Positions 1 to 6,317 are shown, numbered from the stretch's first letter. The stretch: DNA of 32,551 bases from Paenibacillus sp. FSL R5-0490 (GCF_001956215.1 NZ_MRTQ01000037.1:1-32551), one strand, 5' to 3'. Numbers and translations: made by a program. The notes: generated by a model not told the origin, from the letters alone.

Positions 1-198
1 TCCTTATCCCCCACTGATTGTTAGTTGAGGCCCACAGGAAGTGGGTCACAAAGACGTTGCCACAGGACGTGGCGTTCTTAGTCTTTGCTCTTCTTTTCGG
101 GCCTTTACGGGCAGTTTGACCCCTGCTTATCCTCCTTTGATTCCTCTGAGTCTTGAAGCAGGTGTCTTACTGCCCGTTAGACTGCGATAAAAAGCCCG
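1..198. repeat. Palindrome-rich repeat element or structured RNA, cut by the window start
   Basis: The stretch holds a nested series of perfect inverted repeats: CCCAC/GTGGG at 31-35 and 41-45; CAAAGAC/GTCTTTG at 49-55 and 81-87 enclosing GCCAC/GTGGC at 59-63 and 69-73; ACGGGCAGT/ACTGCCCGT at 107-115 and 169-177 enclosing CCTGCTT/AAGCAGG at 122-128 and 156-162; and an outer CGGGC/GCCCG at 98-102 and 194-198. The minus strand is also open from about 166 to the window edge, reading through residues such as CGNVFVTHFLWAS. I recall similar short hypothetical proteins in many Bacillus genomes, which would suggest a dispersed repeat rather than a real gene; this is memory only. Role unknown. The element may continue left of the window. 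Confidence 0.55.
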
Positions 199-212
199 GG
201 AATCCTCCCCGG
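196..212 (-). terminator. Likely terminator of the small membrane protein pair
   Basis: On the minus strand a GC-rich stem CCGGG/CCCGG (arms 208-212 and 196-200) with a 7-base loop is followed by GCTTTTT. It lies 13 bases after the stop codon at 225. The stem is only 5 bp, so termination may be partial, and the outer arm of the upstream repeat overlaps it. Confidence 0.55.
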
Positions 213-224
213 ACTTCATTCTTC

Positions 225-386
225 CTATTTAATCCCCAAAATGGCAATTGTTATGACAGCCAGCAACAGGCTCAGCAGCAATGACATGCCCCAATGCTTC
301 TTTTCCGTCATCTTGAATAACACATTCATTACGGAACTGATTGCCAGAAAAAGAAAGAAAACAAATAAGAAAATCATAAATTCCAT
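225..386 (-). CDS. Small membrane protein (53 aa), unknown function
   Basis: This short frame starts MEFMIFLFVFFLFLA and ends AVITIAILGIK. It has two hydrophobic stretches (about residues 3-17 and 35-51) joined by a short charged loop containing KMTEKKHWG, so it should sit in the cytoplasmic membrane as a hairpin of two helices. It starts six bases after the stop of the preceding small membrane gene (393-560) and is followed by a terminator-like hairpin, so the two probably form one transcript. The ribosome binding site is weak (AGGTTAAGAG). A longer overlapping frame at 229-567 is arginine- and cysteine-rich without membrane character, and I treat it as a shadow. I do not recognise the family. 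Confidence 0.6.
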   Translation of the reverse strand: MEFMIFLFVFFLFLAISSVMNVLFKMTEKKHWGMSLLLSLLLAVITIAILGIK

Positions 387-392
387 TATCTC

Positions 393-560
393 TTAACCTG
401 CCTTCTGCCCTGTTTTCGCAAGGCAATAAGAAGAGCTTCCCATCATCATCCCTCCGAAGATCCCCATGAAACTGCCGGCAATTGCCCAATAGGCAGACAG
501 AAAGATGCCGGACATAAGCAAAATCAGCCCTCCTATAAACAGGGCCATTCCCACTTTCAT
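393..560 (-). CDS. Small membrane protein (55 aa), unknown function
   Basis: The frame begins MKVGMALFIGGLILLMSG and contains glycine-rich hydrophobic segments (about residues 3-23 and 25-40, with FMGIFGGMMMG) and a short polar tail ending TGQKAG. Two membrane helices are expected, with the Gly/Met-rich motif in the second. The start ATG is preceded by GGGGGAGATGCAGA, a plausible ribosome binding site. It is the first gene of a two-gene small-membrane-protein unit (with 225-386) and lies just downstream of the BltD-like acetyltransferase on the same strand, with a 21-base gap. No function is assigned. Confidence 0.6.
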   Translation of the reverse strand: MKVGMALFIGGLILLMSGIFLSAYWAIAGSFMGIFGGMMMGSSSYCLAKTGQKAG

Positions 561-581
561 TCTGCATCTCCCCCCTGTTCC

Positions 582-1034
582 TTAATCTAACTCTTTCACA
601 ACAGCCATTTCTTTCCCAAATCGGTCGCCATGATTCACAAACCCCAAACTTGCATAAAGATTGTGGGCTCCCAGATTCTCTGGATGGTAGCCTACTGCAA
701 GTTTTTTCGCATTTGGCAGTTTCCCCATCTCCGTAATCATCAGTTCGGTCGCTTTTTTTCCTATTCCCTTGCCTTGGTACTCCTTATCAACCATAATCCG
801 ATAAATCCAGTAAGCATCCAATTCTTCAATACATGTATTAAACATTAAGAAGCCGACAGCTTTATCCTCCAGGTAAATCACGTACGGTCTCAGCGCCGAT
901 TCAAATTTAGATTGCGCAATAGAAACTGCATTTGGCTCCATATAGGCTTTTTGTTCCTCTGATAGCTCTAATAAACAGCAATCATACCAATTGTCTGATG
1001 TAACTTCTTCAATTTTCACTTTGCCAGTATTCAA
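582..1034 (-). CDS. BltD/PaiA-like GNAT N-acetyltransferase
   Basis: This 150-aa protein is a single GNAT domain of usual length. The acetyl-CoA pyrophosphate loop is QGKGIGK at residues 87-93, preceded by the beta-4 strand IYRIMVDKEY, and the C-terminal half has the N-x-GAHNLYASLGF motif (120-132). Overall it resembles B. subtilis BltD (spermine/spermidine acetyltransferase) and related small-molecule acetylases, so a polyamine or an amine-bearing antibiotic is a plausible substrate; the sequence alone cannot say which. The start is TTG at 1034, with AAAAGGGG as ribosome binding site nine bases upstream. That site lies in one arm of an RNA hairpin, and an upstream 18-codon ORF offers competing structures (see the attenuator at 1041-1142), so translation is probably inducible. 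The leader suggests a resistance role. Confidence 0.85.
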   Translation of the reverse strand: MNTGKVKIEEVTSDNWYDCCLLELSEEQKAYMEPNAVSIAQSKFESALRPYVIYLEDKAVGFLMFNTCIEELDAYWIYRIMVDKEYQGKGIGKKATELMITEMGKLPNAKKLAVGYHPENLGAHNLYASLGFVNHGDRFGKEMAVVKELD

Positions 1035-1040
1035 AATAAA

Positions 1041-1142
1041 TTTCCCCTTTTCACGTTTTGGGGAAACGCTGTTATTAATTAGGCGTTCTCCCCTTATTTT
1101 GATTCATAATAACTAAATTTTTATTTAGCATATTGAACGCCT
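1041..1142 (-). promoter_or_regulatory. Candidate translational attenuator of the GNAT gene
   Basis: Four arms are visible on the minus-strand transcript. Arm 0, AGGCGTTC (1135-1142), overlaps the leader ribosome binding site. Arm 1, GGGGAGAACGCCT (1081-1093), is at the end of the leader ORF. Arm 2 is GCGTTTCCCC (1060-1069). Arm 3, GGGGAAA (1041-1047), contains the GNAT ribosome binding site. Arms 0:1 pair over 8 bp and 2:3 over 7 bp, hiding the GNAT start region. Arms 1:2 pair over 10 bp with one bulged G and would release arm 3. A ribosome held early in the leader covers arm 0, frees arm 1 for arm 2 and opens the GNAT site, as in ermC. This is inferred from sequence; no folding energies were computed. 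Confidence 0.6.
1075..1131 (-). CDS. Putative regulatory leader peptide, 18 aa
   Basis: The ORF encodes MLNKNLVIMNQNKGRTPN. Its ATG is preceded by AAAAGGAGG, a far better ribosome binding site than that of the GNAT gene it precedes by 40 bases. The hydrophobic run LVIM at residues 6-9 sits where the macrolide-sensing ErmC leader has its IFVI arrest motif (residues 6-9). Whether this peptide arrests ribosomes, and with which drug, cannot be read from sequence. Its last codons lie in an RNA arm that pairs both with the leader's own ribosome binding site and with the downstream segment. Confidence 0.55.
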   Translation of the reverse strand: MLNKNLVIMNQNKGRTPN

Positions 1143-1180
1143 CCTTTTACCAAATTGTCAGAAAAAAACAAGACCCACTC

Positions 1181-1188
1181 ATTATACT
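1181..1188. promoter_or_regulatory. Overlapping divergent -10 boxes
   Basis: On the minus strand TATAAT (1181-1186) is placed to start transcription at about 1174, in front of the leader peptide and GNAT gene. On the plus strand TATACT (1183-1188) points at the gene starting at 1291. No good TTGACA box is seen at the usual distance for either. The shared box implies the two promoters cannot be occupied at once. Confidence 0.4.
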
Positions 1189-1290
1189 ATATTATTCCAG
1201 TAAATGCGCACATCGGATTTCAGTTATTTTTTCTATGGAAAGGCCATATATAATATATTGATTCAGCAAAAAAGAGGAGGATGCGATCAT

Positions 1291-1560
1291 ATGCCAGCGA
1301 AGCAAATTCGTTTACGGAGAATTCAAAGCCTTGCTCACGACATTATGCTAGAAATGAACTCACAGGAAGACCATAAGAAGAATGAATCATATAGAACAGT
1401 CATTGACCACCTTTCACGTGCAATTGGGGAACTATCTGATCCATCGGGTGATTATTCATTGGATTATGTAGAAGAAAAAGTAGGCACTGCCCATTATAAA
1501 ATCTTTAAAAACATGAAAAAACTGACTCCGCTTCGAAAAACAAAAGAATCAGCATGGTAA
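1291..1560 (+). CDS. Conserved-looking small protein (89 aa), unknown function
   Basis: I place the start at ATG 1291, ten bases after a strong AGAGGAGG site; the frame extends upstream to 1204 but without a ribosome binding site. The protein (MPAKQIRLRRIQSLAHDIM...) is soluble, with a basic N-terminus and C-terminus and an acidic, probably helical middle (SQEDHKKNESYRTVIDHLSRAIGEL), and no membrane segment. It is transcribed away from the GNAT gene from an overlapping promoter region. I do not recognise a domain. Base use matches the neighbours, so there is no sign of recent transfer. Confidence 0.65.
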   Translation: MPAKQIRLRRIQSLAHDIMLEMNSQEDHKKNESYRTVIDHLSRAIGELSDPSGDYSLDYVEEKVGTAHYKIFKNMKKLTPLRKTKESAW

Positions 1561-1577
1561 ATTTTTTTGAATGAAAC

Positions 1578-1592
1578 TGATAATTATTATCA
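1578..1592. promoter_or_regulatory. Perfect Fur-type 7-1-7 box in a convergent gap
   Basis: The sequence TGATAATTATTATCA exactly matches the B. subtilis Fur 7-1-7 inverted repeat (TGATAAT-N-ATTATCA) and does not match the PerR (TTATAAT) or Zur (TCGTAAT) half sites as well. It lies between the ends of two converging genes (stops at 1560 and 1641), not in front of a recognised promoter, so its role is unclear. Confidence 0.45.
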
Positions 1593-1605
1593 ATAATAAA
1601 TAGCA

Positions 1606-1632
1606 GGAAGGTAACCAGATCGGTTACCCTCC
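1606..1632 (-). terminator. Terminator hairpin of the DUF1540 gene, possibly bidirectional
   Basis: An 11-bp stem with one mismatch (core GGTAACC/GGTTACC, arms 1606-1616 and 1622-1632, 5-base loop) starts 9 bases beyond the stop at 1641 on the minus strand and is followed by the U/A-rich TGCTATTTATTATT. It could also serve the plus-strand gene ending at 1560. Confidence 0.55.
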
Positions 1633-1640
1633 CCTCAGAC

Positions 1641-1796
1641 TTACATTCCCGGCTCAAACGTTTTACAGTCTGTTTCTTTGCTGTTGGACGCCTGCTTGCC
1701 TTTATGGCTGACAACATAAATAGCTTCTGCAGCGCACTTATTTCCCTGTTCCCAATAAGTGCAGTTATTTACTTCACAAAGAACATCTTTAGCCAT
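1641..1796 (-). CDS. DUF1540 domain protein (51 aa)
   Basis: The small protein MAKDVLCEVNNCTYWEQGNK... has cysteines at residues 7, 12, 21 and 44 in the DUF1540 spacing (C-x-V-x-N-C-x-Y/W ... C-x-A). The family is short, common in Bacillus and Clostridium and thought to bind metal, but its function is unknown. The start is fixed by AGGAGGTGAT just upstream. The gene follows the RimJ/L-like acetyltransferase on the same strand. A perfect 10-bp inverted repeat spans its ribosome binding site (see 1797-1845). Confidence 0.8.
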   Translation of the reverse strand: MAKDVLCEVNNCTYWEQGNKCAAEAIYVVSHKGKQASNSKETDCKTFEPGM

Positions 1797-1845
1797 GTAT
1801 ATCACCTCCTGGCCATATTTTCTTCAATTCAGGATGGTGATATAC
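1797..1845 (-). promoter_or_regulatory. 10-bp inverted repeat covering the DUF1540 ribosome binding site
   Basis: GTATATCACC (1797-1806) is perfectly repeated in inverse at 1836-1845. In the minus-strand mRNA the 3' arm is GGTGATATAC, which includes part of the AGGAGGTGAT ribosome binding site and ends at the base before the ATG. Folding would block initiation; alternatively the repeat is a protein-binding site. The loop is 29 bases and holds no other clear signal. Confidence 0.4.
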
Positions 1846-1853
1846 TAGTCCAT

Positions 1854-2369
1854 TTATTTATCTGAATTCCATTCTTCCTTCAGAATCGCATAATAATATT
1901 CATCCCACCACTCATCCCCATGTGGAATGCACTTTTTGAAAAAACCTTCCCGCCTCATGCCGATTTTCTCCATCACCCGGTAAGACGGCGGGTTCTCGGG
2001 CTGGCAGGTTGCGATAATTCTGTGCAGGCCAAGCTTTTCGAAGCCATATTTCAGAACCGCATATGCTGCTTCTGATGCGTAGCCTTTATTATAAAACTTC
2101 GGATTAAATACCCAGCCGATTTCATATGTATGATTACCGAAATACTTATGAAACCCTATATGGCCGATCAGAATATCCCCTTCTATAAAAACAGGGAAAT
2201 GTTCAGCTTTCTCTATATTTTTGCGGATAAACTCTTTTGCAGCTTCTTCTGTGAATACACCTTCCGGAATGTATCTCATCACATCCGGGTTTGCTGTATA
2301 CTCATAAACTGCCTGCCAGTCTTCTGATGTAAACTTACGGATTATTAGCCTCTCTGTTTTAAGCTCCAT
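1854..2369 (-). CDS. RimJ/RimL-family GNAT acetyltransferase
   Basis: This 171-aa protein begins MELKTERLIIRKFTSEDW, the typical opening of RimJ/RimL-type GNAT enzymes (TERLxLRxxxxxD). Residues 94-101 (NKGYASEA) form a relaxed acetyl-CoA loop. N126-PPSYRVMEKIGM (126-138) is the usual late motif, and the tail WWDEYYYAILKEEW closes the domain. Such enzymes acetylate N-terminal or side-chain amines of proteins or small molecules; the substrate here cannot be told. The start is ATG at 2369 with a modest site (GGGGTTAAGA). DUF1540 lies 57 bases downstream on the same strand, so co-transcription is possible. Confidence 0.85.
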   Translation of the reverse strand: MELKTERLIIRKFTSEDWQAVYEYTANPDVMRYIPEGVFTEEAAKEFIRKNIEKAEHFPVFIEGDILIGHIGFHKYFGNHTYEIGWVFNPKFYNKGYASEAAYAVLKYGFEKLGLHRIIATCQPENPPSYRVMEKIGMRREGFFKKCIPHGDEWWDEYYYAILKEEWNSDK

Positions 2370-2442
2370 TTCTTAACCCCTATTCAGCTGTTTTCATCCT
2401 ATGTATGTTCGTTGATTTCAGCCGTATTACCTTTAAAAATTG

Positions 2443-2538
2443 CTGAGCGCACATAAATTTTTTTATCCGCTCAGAAAATACAGATATCCGCTCAGAAAAA
2501 ATCTTATGAGGACCTATTTCTCAGCTATCCGCACAGAA
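2443..2538. repeat. Degenerate tandem repeat, about 21-bp unit
   Basis: The core ATCCGCTCAGAAA begins at 2465 and 2486 (spacing 21), and a diverged copy ATCCGCACAGAAG begins at 2527 (spacing 41, two units). An inverse copy CTGAGCG at 2443-2449 can pair with the first unit's CGCTCAG. The region lies between the GNAT gene and the end of the EAL gene and has no convincing coding frame. Confidence 0.5.
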
Positions 2539-2595
2539 GTTTTCCCGACACACCTTTTATTCGAAAAATACTGGTCCATTTCTGCTAATTCAGCT

Positions 2596-3597
2596 CTAGG
2601 ATATTACTTTCCTGCCTTTTTCAGCTATTGGAGCAGGTTTTCCAAACAAATACCCCTGAAACAGCTGATATCCTCTGTCCCGGAGCCACTCAAAGTCTTC
2701 CCTGGTCTCCACACCCTCAGCAAGCGGGACGGACCCCATCTTCAATGCCTGCTGTAAAAAAGCTTCCGCTGTTTTCTGTTTATCTGGATCTGTGGACACG
2801 CCCTGAACATATTTCATATCCAGCTTCATATAATGCGGCTGCAGCTCGCTCAATAACTCGATCGTGCTGAACCCGGCGCCTACATCATCCAGTGCATAGC
2901 GGAATCCTTTTTCCCTATAATAAGCGAGGATCCTTTTCAAATGATCCGTATCCTCCACTTTATCTGTTTCCACCACCTCAAATACGAGCCGATTCGGATC
3001 CACTCCTAAGCGGTTCGCAAGCTGTACCGTTGACTTCAGGCAGAACTCAGGCGAGTAAATGCTTGTTGGTATAAAATTGATGAAGGCCTTTTTATCAATA
3101 AACGAAGCAAATCTGACCGCCGTCATGCGGCACAAGCGATCGAGCGCATACAATCTCCCGCGCTTTCTGGCTGCACCAAATATTTCTCCCGGAAAAATCA
3201 CCGACCCATCCTCCGTATAAAATCTCGCCAGCATTTCATAGGCGAAAACTTCTTCATCTCTATTGAGAATCGGCTGTGCATGGCAGGTAACCAGCCCATT
3301 GGCAATCACTTCATCAATCCACTGGCTATCCAGGATCTCAGCAGCCTCCGCAATGGGGCGCCACGCGTCATCGGCCAACCTGAAGCTGACACATTCAGCT
3401 TCCATATGCTCCCTGCAAAAATCAAGAAAATCCCGCATGCCATCTTCCTTCAGCACGAACCGGTCTGATTTTGCTTCCACCAAAACGCCTTTTCTCTCCA
3501 AATGCTCAGCTACACTTGAAAACATTCGGCAATTTAGTTCTCCATATGCCTTTACCTCAAAGCGCAAATCCTCCACCCTACAAGCATTACAGCTCAT
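2596..3597 (-). CDS. EAL-domain cyclic-di-GMP phosphodiesterase
   Basis: The protein (333 aa from ATG 3597) has an N-terminal region of about 100 residues beginning MSCNACR, then an EAL domain. Residues expected for metal and c-di-GMP hydrolysis are visible: E121 in the variant motif EML, N174, E207 (VFEVVE), D237-D238 (LDDVGAGFS), K258 (MKLDMKY), E294 (AEGVET) and Q314 before GYLFGKP. The catalytic set looks complete although the signature is EML rather than EAL. It should cut c-di-GMP to pGpG, lowering the signal that restrains motility. The CxxC at residues 3-6 could bind a metal or be redox-active. An in-frame GTG at 3606 is less likely because the AAGGG site would nearly touch it. The tubby-like gene lies 75 bases upstream on the same strand. 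Confidence 0.85.
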   Translation of the reverse strand: MSCNACRVEDLRFEVKAYGELNCRMFSSVAEHLERKGVLVEAKSDRFVLKEDGMRDFLDFCREHMEAECVSFRLADDAWRPIAEAAEILDSQWIDEVIANGLVTCHAQPILNRDEEVFAYEMLARFYTEDGSVIFPGEIFGAARKRGRLYALDRLCRMTAVRFASFIDKKAFINFIPTSIYSPEFCLKSTVQLANRLGVDPNRLVFEVVETDKVEDTDHLKRILAYYREKGFRYALDDVGAGFSTIELLSELQPHYMKLDMKYVQGVSTDPDKQKTAEAFLQQALKMGSVPLAEGVETREDFEWLRDRGYQLFQGYLFGKPAPIAEKGRKVIS

Positions 3598-3672
3598 CCT
3601 AAGCACACCCTTATTATGTAATAGTTCTATTTTACTATATTACCGGATTGCTTATAGGTGAAACGCATTGAA

Positions 3673-4374
3673 TCAGTTTTTAAAATAAAAAGAATGAATG
3701 ATTAATGCAACAAGATAGTCGTGATTGTTTTCCTCCACATTGATTTCCTGAACACCGCTAATAATATGACTCCGTTTTAATCTGCCAAGCACGGCTGTTT
3801 CTCTAGTTAAAGTAATGGCTGACATTACCGATGAGGCGGAGGATATATAAGAAACGTCATGGAATCTGTATTCAATAGCTTCTTTTAATTTTGCTGCATT
3901 CTTTAAAGTGATGACTGTATGAGCTTCTCCTATTTGCGTTCCGTTCTTATAAATCCTCCATTGATCCTGCTGGCTTATCCACTTTTTACGATACCAGCGT
4001 ACATCATACAAATCCTGGTCAATGCGCACCTCAAAAGACAAATACCAATTTAACCCGAAACTATCTCCTATGACATACTGCCATCTCTGTGGAAAATAAC
4101 GTTTAACGTACCCTCTCAGGTTTTGTCCTTTAAAGAGCGGCTTTTCAATCATTAACGACTTTTGGATGTGATAAAATGACCAGTCATCCTTGGATTTCGG
4201 CAGATAAGCCCGCTCCCTTTCTGCAAGTCTCTTGCTAATGAAAAAAATCACAATAGATGCAGCAGGAAACAAAAAGGCAGCCGCAAACATAGCGGGTTCA
4301 AATGCGTCAAATACCAAATACCGCGCAAGCAAGGCTAATATAAACAAAACAAAAATAATATTTAATTGAATCAT
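3673..4374 (-). CDS. Membrane-anchored tubby-like (LURP-one-type) domain protein
   Basis: This 233-aa protein starts with two membrane helices (about residues 3-22 and 28-46, ending IVIFFISKRLAERER). A soluble region rich in beta-strands follows: YVIGDSFGLNWYLSFEVRID, QWRIYKNGTQIGEAHTVITLKN. The Trp/Tyr-rich strands and the IYKNG-x-x-IGE turn recall tubby C-terminal/LURP-one barrels found in Bacillus, but this is a pattern judgement, not a firm match. The start is ATG 4374 with GAGGTG as ribosome binding site; an upstream in-frame GTG at 4383 is part of that site. It follows the yknZ terminator hairpin directly, so some read-through from the ykn operon is possible. Function unknown. Confidence 0.6.
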   Translation of the reverse strand: MIQLNIIFVLFILALLARYLVFDAFEPAMFAAAFLFPAASIVIFFISKRLAERERAYLPKSKDDWSFYHIQKSLMIEKPLFKGQNLRGYVKRYFPQRWQYVIGDSFGLNWYLSFEVRIDQDLYDVRWYRKKWISQQDQWRIYKNGTQIGEAHTVITLKNAAKLKEAIEYRFHDVSYISSASSVMSAITLTRETAVLGRLKRSHIISGVQEINVEENNHDYLVALIIHSFYFKN

Positions 4375-4394
4375 TATGTTCACCTCAAATAAAA

Positions 4395-4424
4395 GACTAC
4401 CCCCAGCCTCAGCCGGAGATAGCC
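4395..4424 (-). terminator. Terminator after yknZ
   Basis: On the minus strand GGCTATCTCC pairs with GGGGGTAGTC (arms 4415-4424 and 4395-4404, three G-U pairs, 10-base loop) and is followed by TTTTATTT. It starts 11 bases after the yknZ stop. The U-tract runs into the ribosome binding site of the next gene. Confidence 0.6.
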
Positions 4425-4434
4425 TCTTTATTAA

Positions 4435-5628
4435 TCACTCATACCGCAAAGATTCAATCGGACTCAGCCTAGAGGCTTTATTAGCCGGAAGCAGTCCGAA
4501 TATAATGCCGATTGCCATTGAGAAGAATAGGGCTCCGGCGACGACCTGCCATGAAATGAGCGATGGCCATCCCGCAAAGAATGAAATGAGGGATGCCGAA
4601 CCCCAGCCCAGCAGAATACCCAGCACTCCGCCGATCAAGGTAAGGGTGACAGATTCGATTAGAAACTGTCCCATAATTTGTCCCCTGGTCGCTCCGAGTG
4701 CTTTACGGATGCCGATTTCCCTCGTTCTTTCTGTAACAGACACGAGCATGATATTCATGACGCCAATTCCCCCGACAAACAGCGAGATTCCGGCGATACT
4801 GCCGATGATTAACGTCATGACCTTTGTAATCTGGCCGATTCCTTCTGCCATTTCTTCCATGTTGATGACCATATAAGATTCTTCTGTATTATGCATCTTG
4901 TTAAGTAAGCTGGCAGCCTTCTTTCCAGCCGTCTGAAGCTGATCAGCAGATTCAGCCTGAAGTGTCACCTGGGTAAAGTCACTTTTCCCATAAATAGTCT
5001 GCCATGTTTTGGTAGGCACATAGATCTCCAGAACACCGAATGAAAAGAGTCCTGTCGGCTTTTCCATGACGCCAATAATCTCAATCGGCTGGTTCCCAAT
5101 CCGGATCACTTCGCCAACCGGCGACTTGCCGTCAAAGAGCTCCTCCTTTATTGAAAAGCTGACAAGCCCTACCCTGCGTCCGCCAAGGAAATCGGCAGCC
5201 GTGAAGGATCGCCCTTTTTCCAGGTCCACATTGTTCAGCTCAAAATACGCAGGGCCAACTCCTGTCGTTGATGTCTCTGCAGTCTGTTCTCCATATGAAG
5301 CCTGTGAAAACTGTGAGCTTGAAGCAACTACCCGTTTAACCTCTGGAATCTGCTCCAGTGCTTTGATATCTTCCCCATCAAAAGGAGCTTCATTAAATAT
5401 GTTCGGGTTTGCCTGAATTTCCTCCTCAGAAGGCTGATAAAATAATTCCACTGTATTGCCCGGGCCTGTCAGCTGCGTTTTCAGCATCGCTTCTCCGCCC
5501 TGGCCGATGGCAACCACAATGATGACAGCCCCAACACCAATAATGATTCCGATCATGGTTAAAATCGATCTCATTTTATGCGCCTTCAATGAGCTGAGCG
5601 CCATTTTGATATTTTCTAAAAAGCTCAT
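4435..5628 (-). CDS. yknZ: YknZ-like ABC transporter permease (MacB/FtsX family)
   Basis: The 397-aa protein has the MacB layout: a helix at about 20-42 (SILTMIGIIIGVGAVIIVVAIG), an extracytoplasmic domain of roughly 220 residues, then three C-terminal helices, including LFVGGIGVMNIMLVSVTERTREIGIRKALGA, the classic FtsX/MacB signature. It is the membrane subunit working with the ATPase YknY and the fusion protein YknX. In B. subtilis the YknWXYZ complex protects against the SdpC killing peptide. Its ATG overlaps the yknY stop (ATGA), and a terminator follows, so it is the last gene of the operon. Confidence 0.92.
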   Translation of the reverse strand: MSFLENIKMALSSLKAHKMRSILTMIGIIIGVGAVIIVVAIGQGGEAMLKTQLTGPGNTVELFYQPSEEEIQANPNIFNEAPFDGEDIKALEQIPEVKRVVASSSQFSQASYGEQTAETSTTGVGPAYFELNNVDLEKGRSFTAADFLGGRRVGLVSFSIKEELFDGKSPVGEVIRIGNQPIEIIGVMEKPTGLFSFGVLEIYVPTKTWQTIYGKSDFTQVTLQAESADQLQTAGKKAASLLNKMHNTEESYMVINMEEMAEGIGQITKVMTLIIGSIAGISLFVGGIGVMNIMLVSVTERTREIGIRKALGATRGQIMGQFLIESVTLTLIGGVLGILLGWGSASLISFFAGWPSLISWQVVAGALFFSMAIGIIFGLLPANKASRLSPIESLRYE

Positions 5629-6317
5629 ACAGGCGCCCCCCTCAGGGAAGGTTCAGCGTTCACAATCAGCCCGTCCCTCACCATAATCGTGTGATGAGCA
5701 TATTCTGCTATCTCAGGTTCATGTGTCACCATTACAATTGTTGATCCTTCATGGTTCAGCTCACTGAACAGCTCCATAATGGAGGCACTTGTTTTCGTAT
5801 CCAGTGCACCTGTCGGTTCATCCGCCAAGATGATTTTCGGCTCATTCACAATCGCCCGGGCGATGGCAACCCGCTGCTTCTGCCCTCCTGATAAGGCATT
5901 CGGCAGATGCCCCATCCGATCGGCAAGTCCCACTTTAACCAGCGCAGCTTCCGCCCGTTCCAATCGTTCCTTTTTAGCAAGACCGCTATAAATCATTGGC
6001 AGCTCTACATTTTGAATAGCCGTCAGCCTCGGAAGCAGATGAAACTGCTGAAACACAAACCCGATCGACTGATTTCTGACCTTTGCCAGCTCTGCTTCCG
6101 GGTAATGGGATATATTCTCTCCATCCAGTTCATATATTCCTTCTGTCGGCAGATCGAGGCATCCAATAATATTCATAAGTGTGGATTTGCCCGATCCGGA
6201 TGGCCCCATAATGGCTACAGAATCACCTTGCTCAATGCTTAGATTAATACCTTTTAATACTTCAATGCTTTCTTTTCCCACCTGATAGGACTTGGTTATG
6301 CCTGTTAAGTTGATCAT
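5625..6317 (-). CDS. yknY: YknY-like ABC transporter ATPase
   Basis: This 230-aa ATPase belongs to the MacB/LolD type. It has Walker A GPSGSGKST (about 39-47), the Q-loop region FVFQQFHLLPRLTAIQNVELP, the signature LSGGQKQR, Walker B IILADEPTGALD and the H-loop VTHEPE. It powers the YknZ permease. The start overlaps the yknX stop (ATGA) and its own stop overlaps yknZ, so translation is coupled through the operon. All catalytic motifs are intact. Confidence 0.93.
   Translation of the reverse strand: MINLTGITKSYQVGKESIEVLKGINLSIEQGDSVAIMGPSGSGKSTLMNIIGCLDLPTEGIYELDGENISHYPEAELAKVRNQSIGFVFQQFHLLPRLTAIQNVELPMIYSGLAKKERLERAEAALVKVGLADRMGHLPNALSGGQKQRVAIARAIVNEPKIILADEPTGALDTKTSASIMELFSELNHEGSTIVMVTHEPEIAEYAHHTIMVRDGLIVNAEPSLRGAPV

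Noticed and set aside
229..567. 112-aa minus-strand frame
   Set aside because: Composition lacks family features, and two hydrophobic frames in the same stretch fit real small proteins better.
1204..1290. N-terminal extension of the plus-strand gene starting at 1291
   Set aside because: No ribosome binding site at 1204, while AGAGGAGG sits just before ATG 1291.
1575..1592. TGAAAC as a sigma-W -35 element
   Set aside because: No CGTA at 16-17 bases downstream; the Fur-like repeat explains the sequence better.
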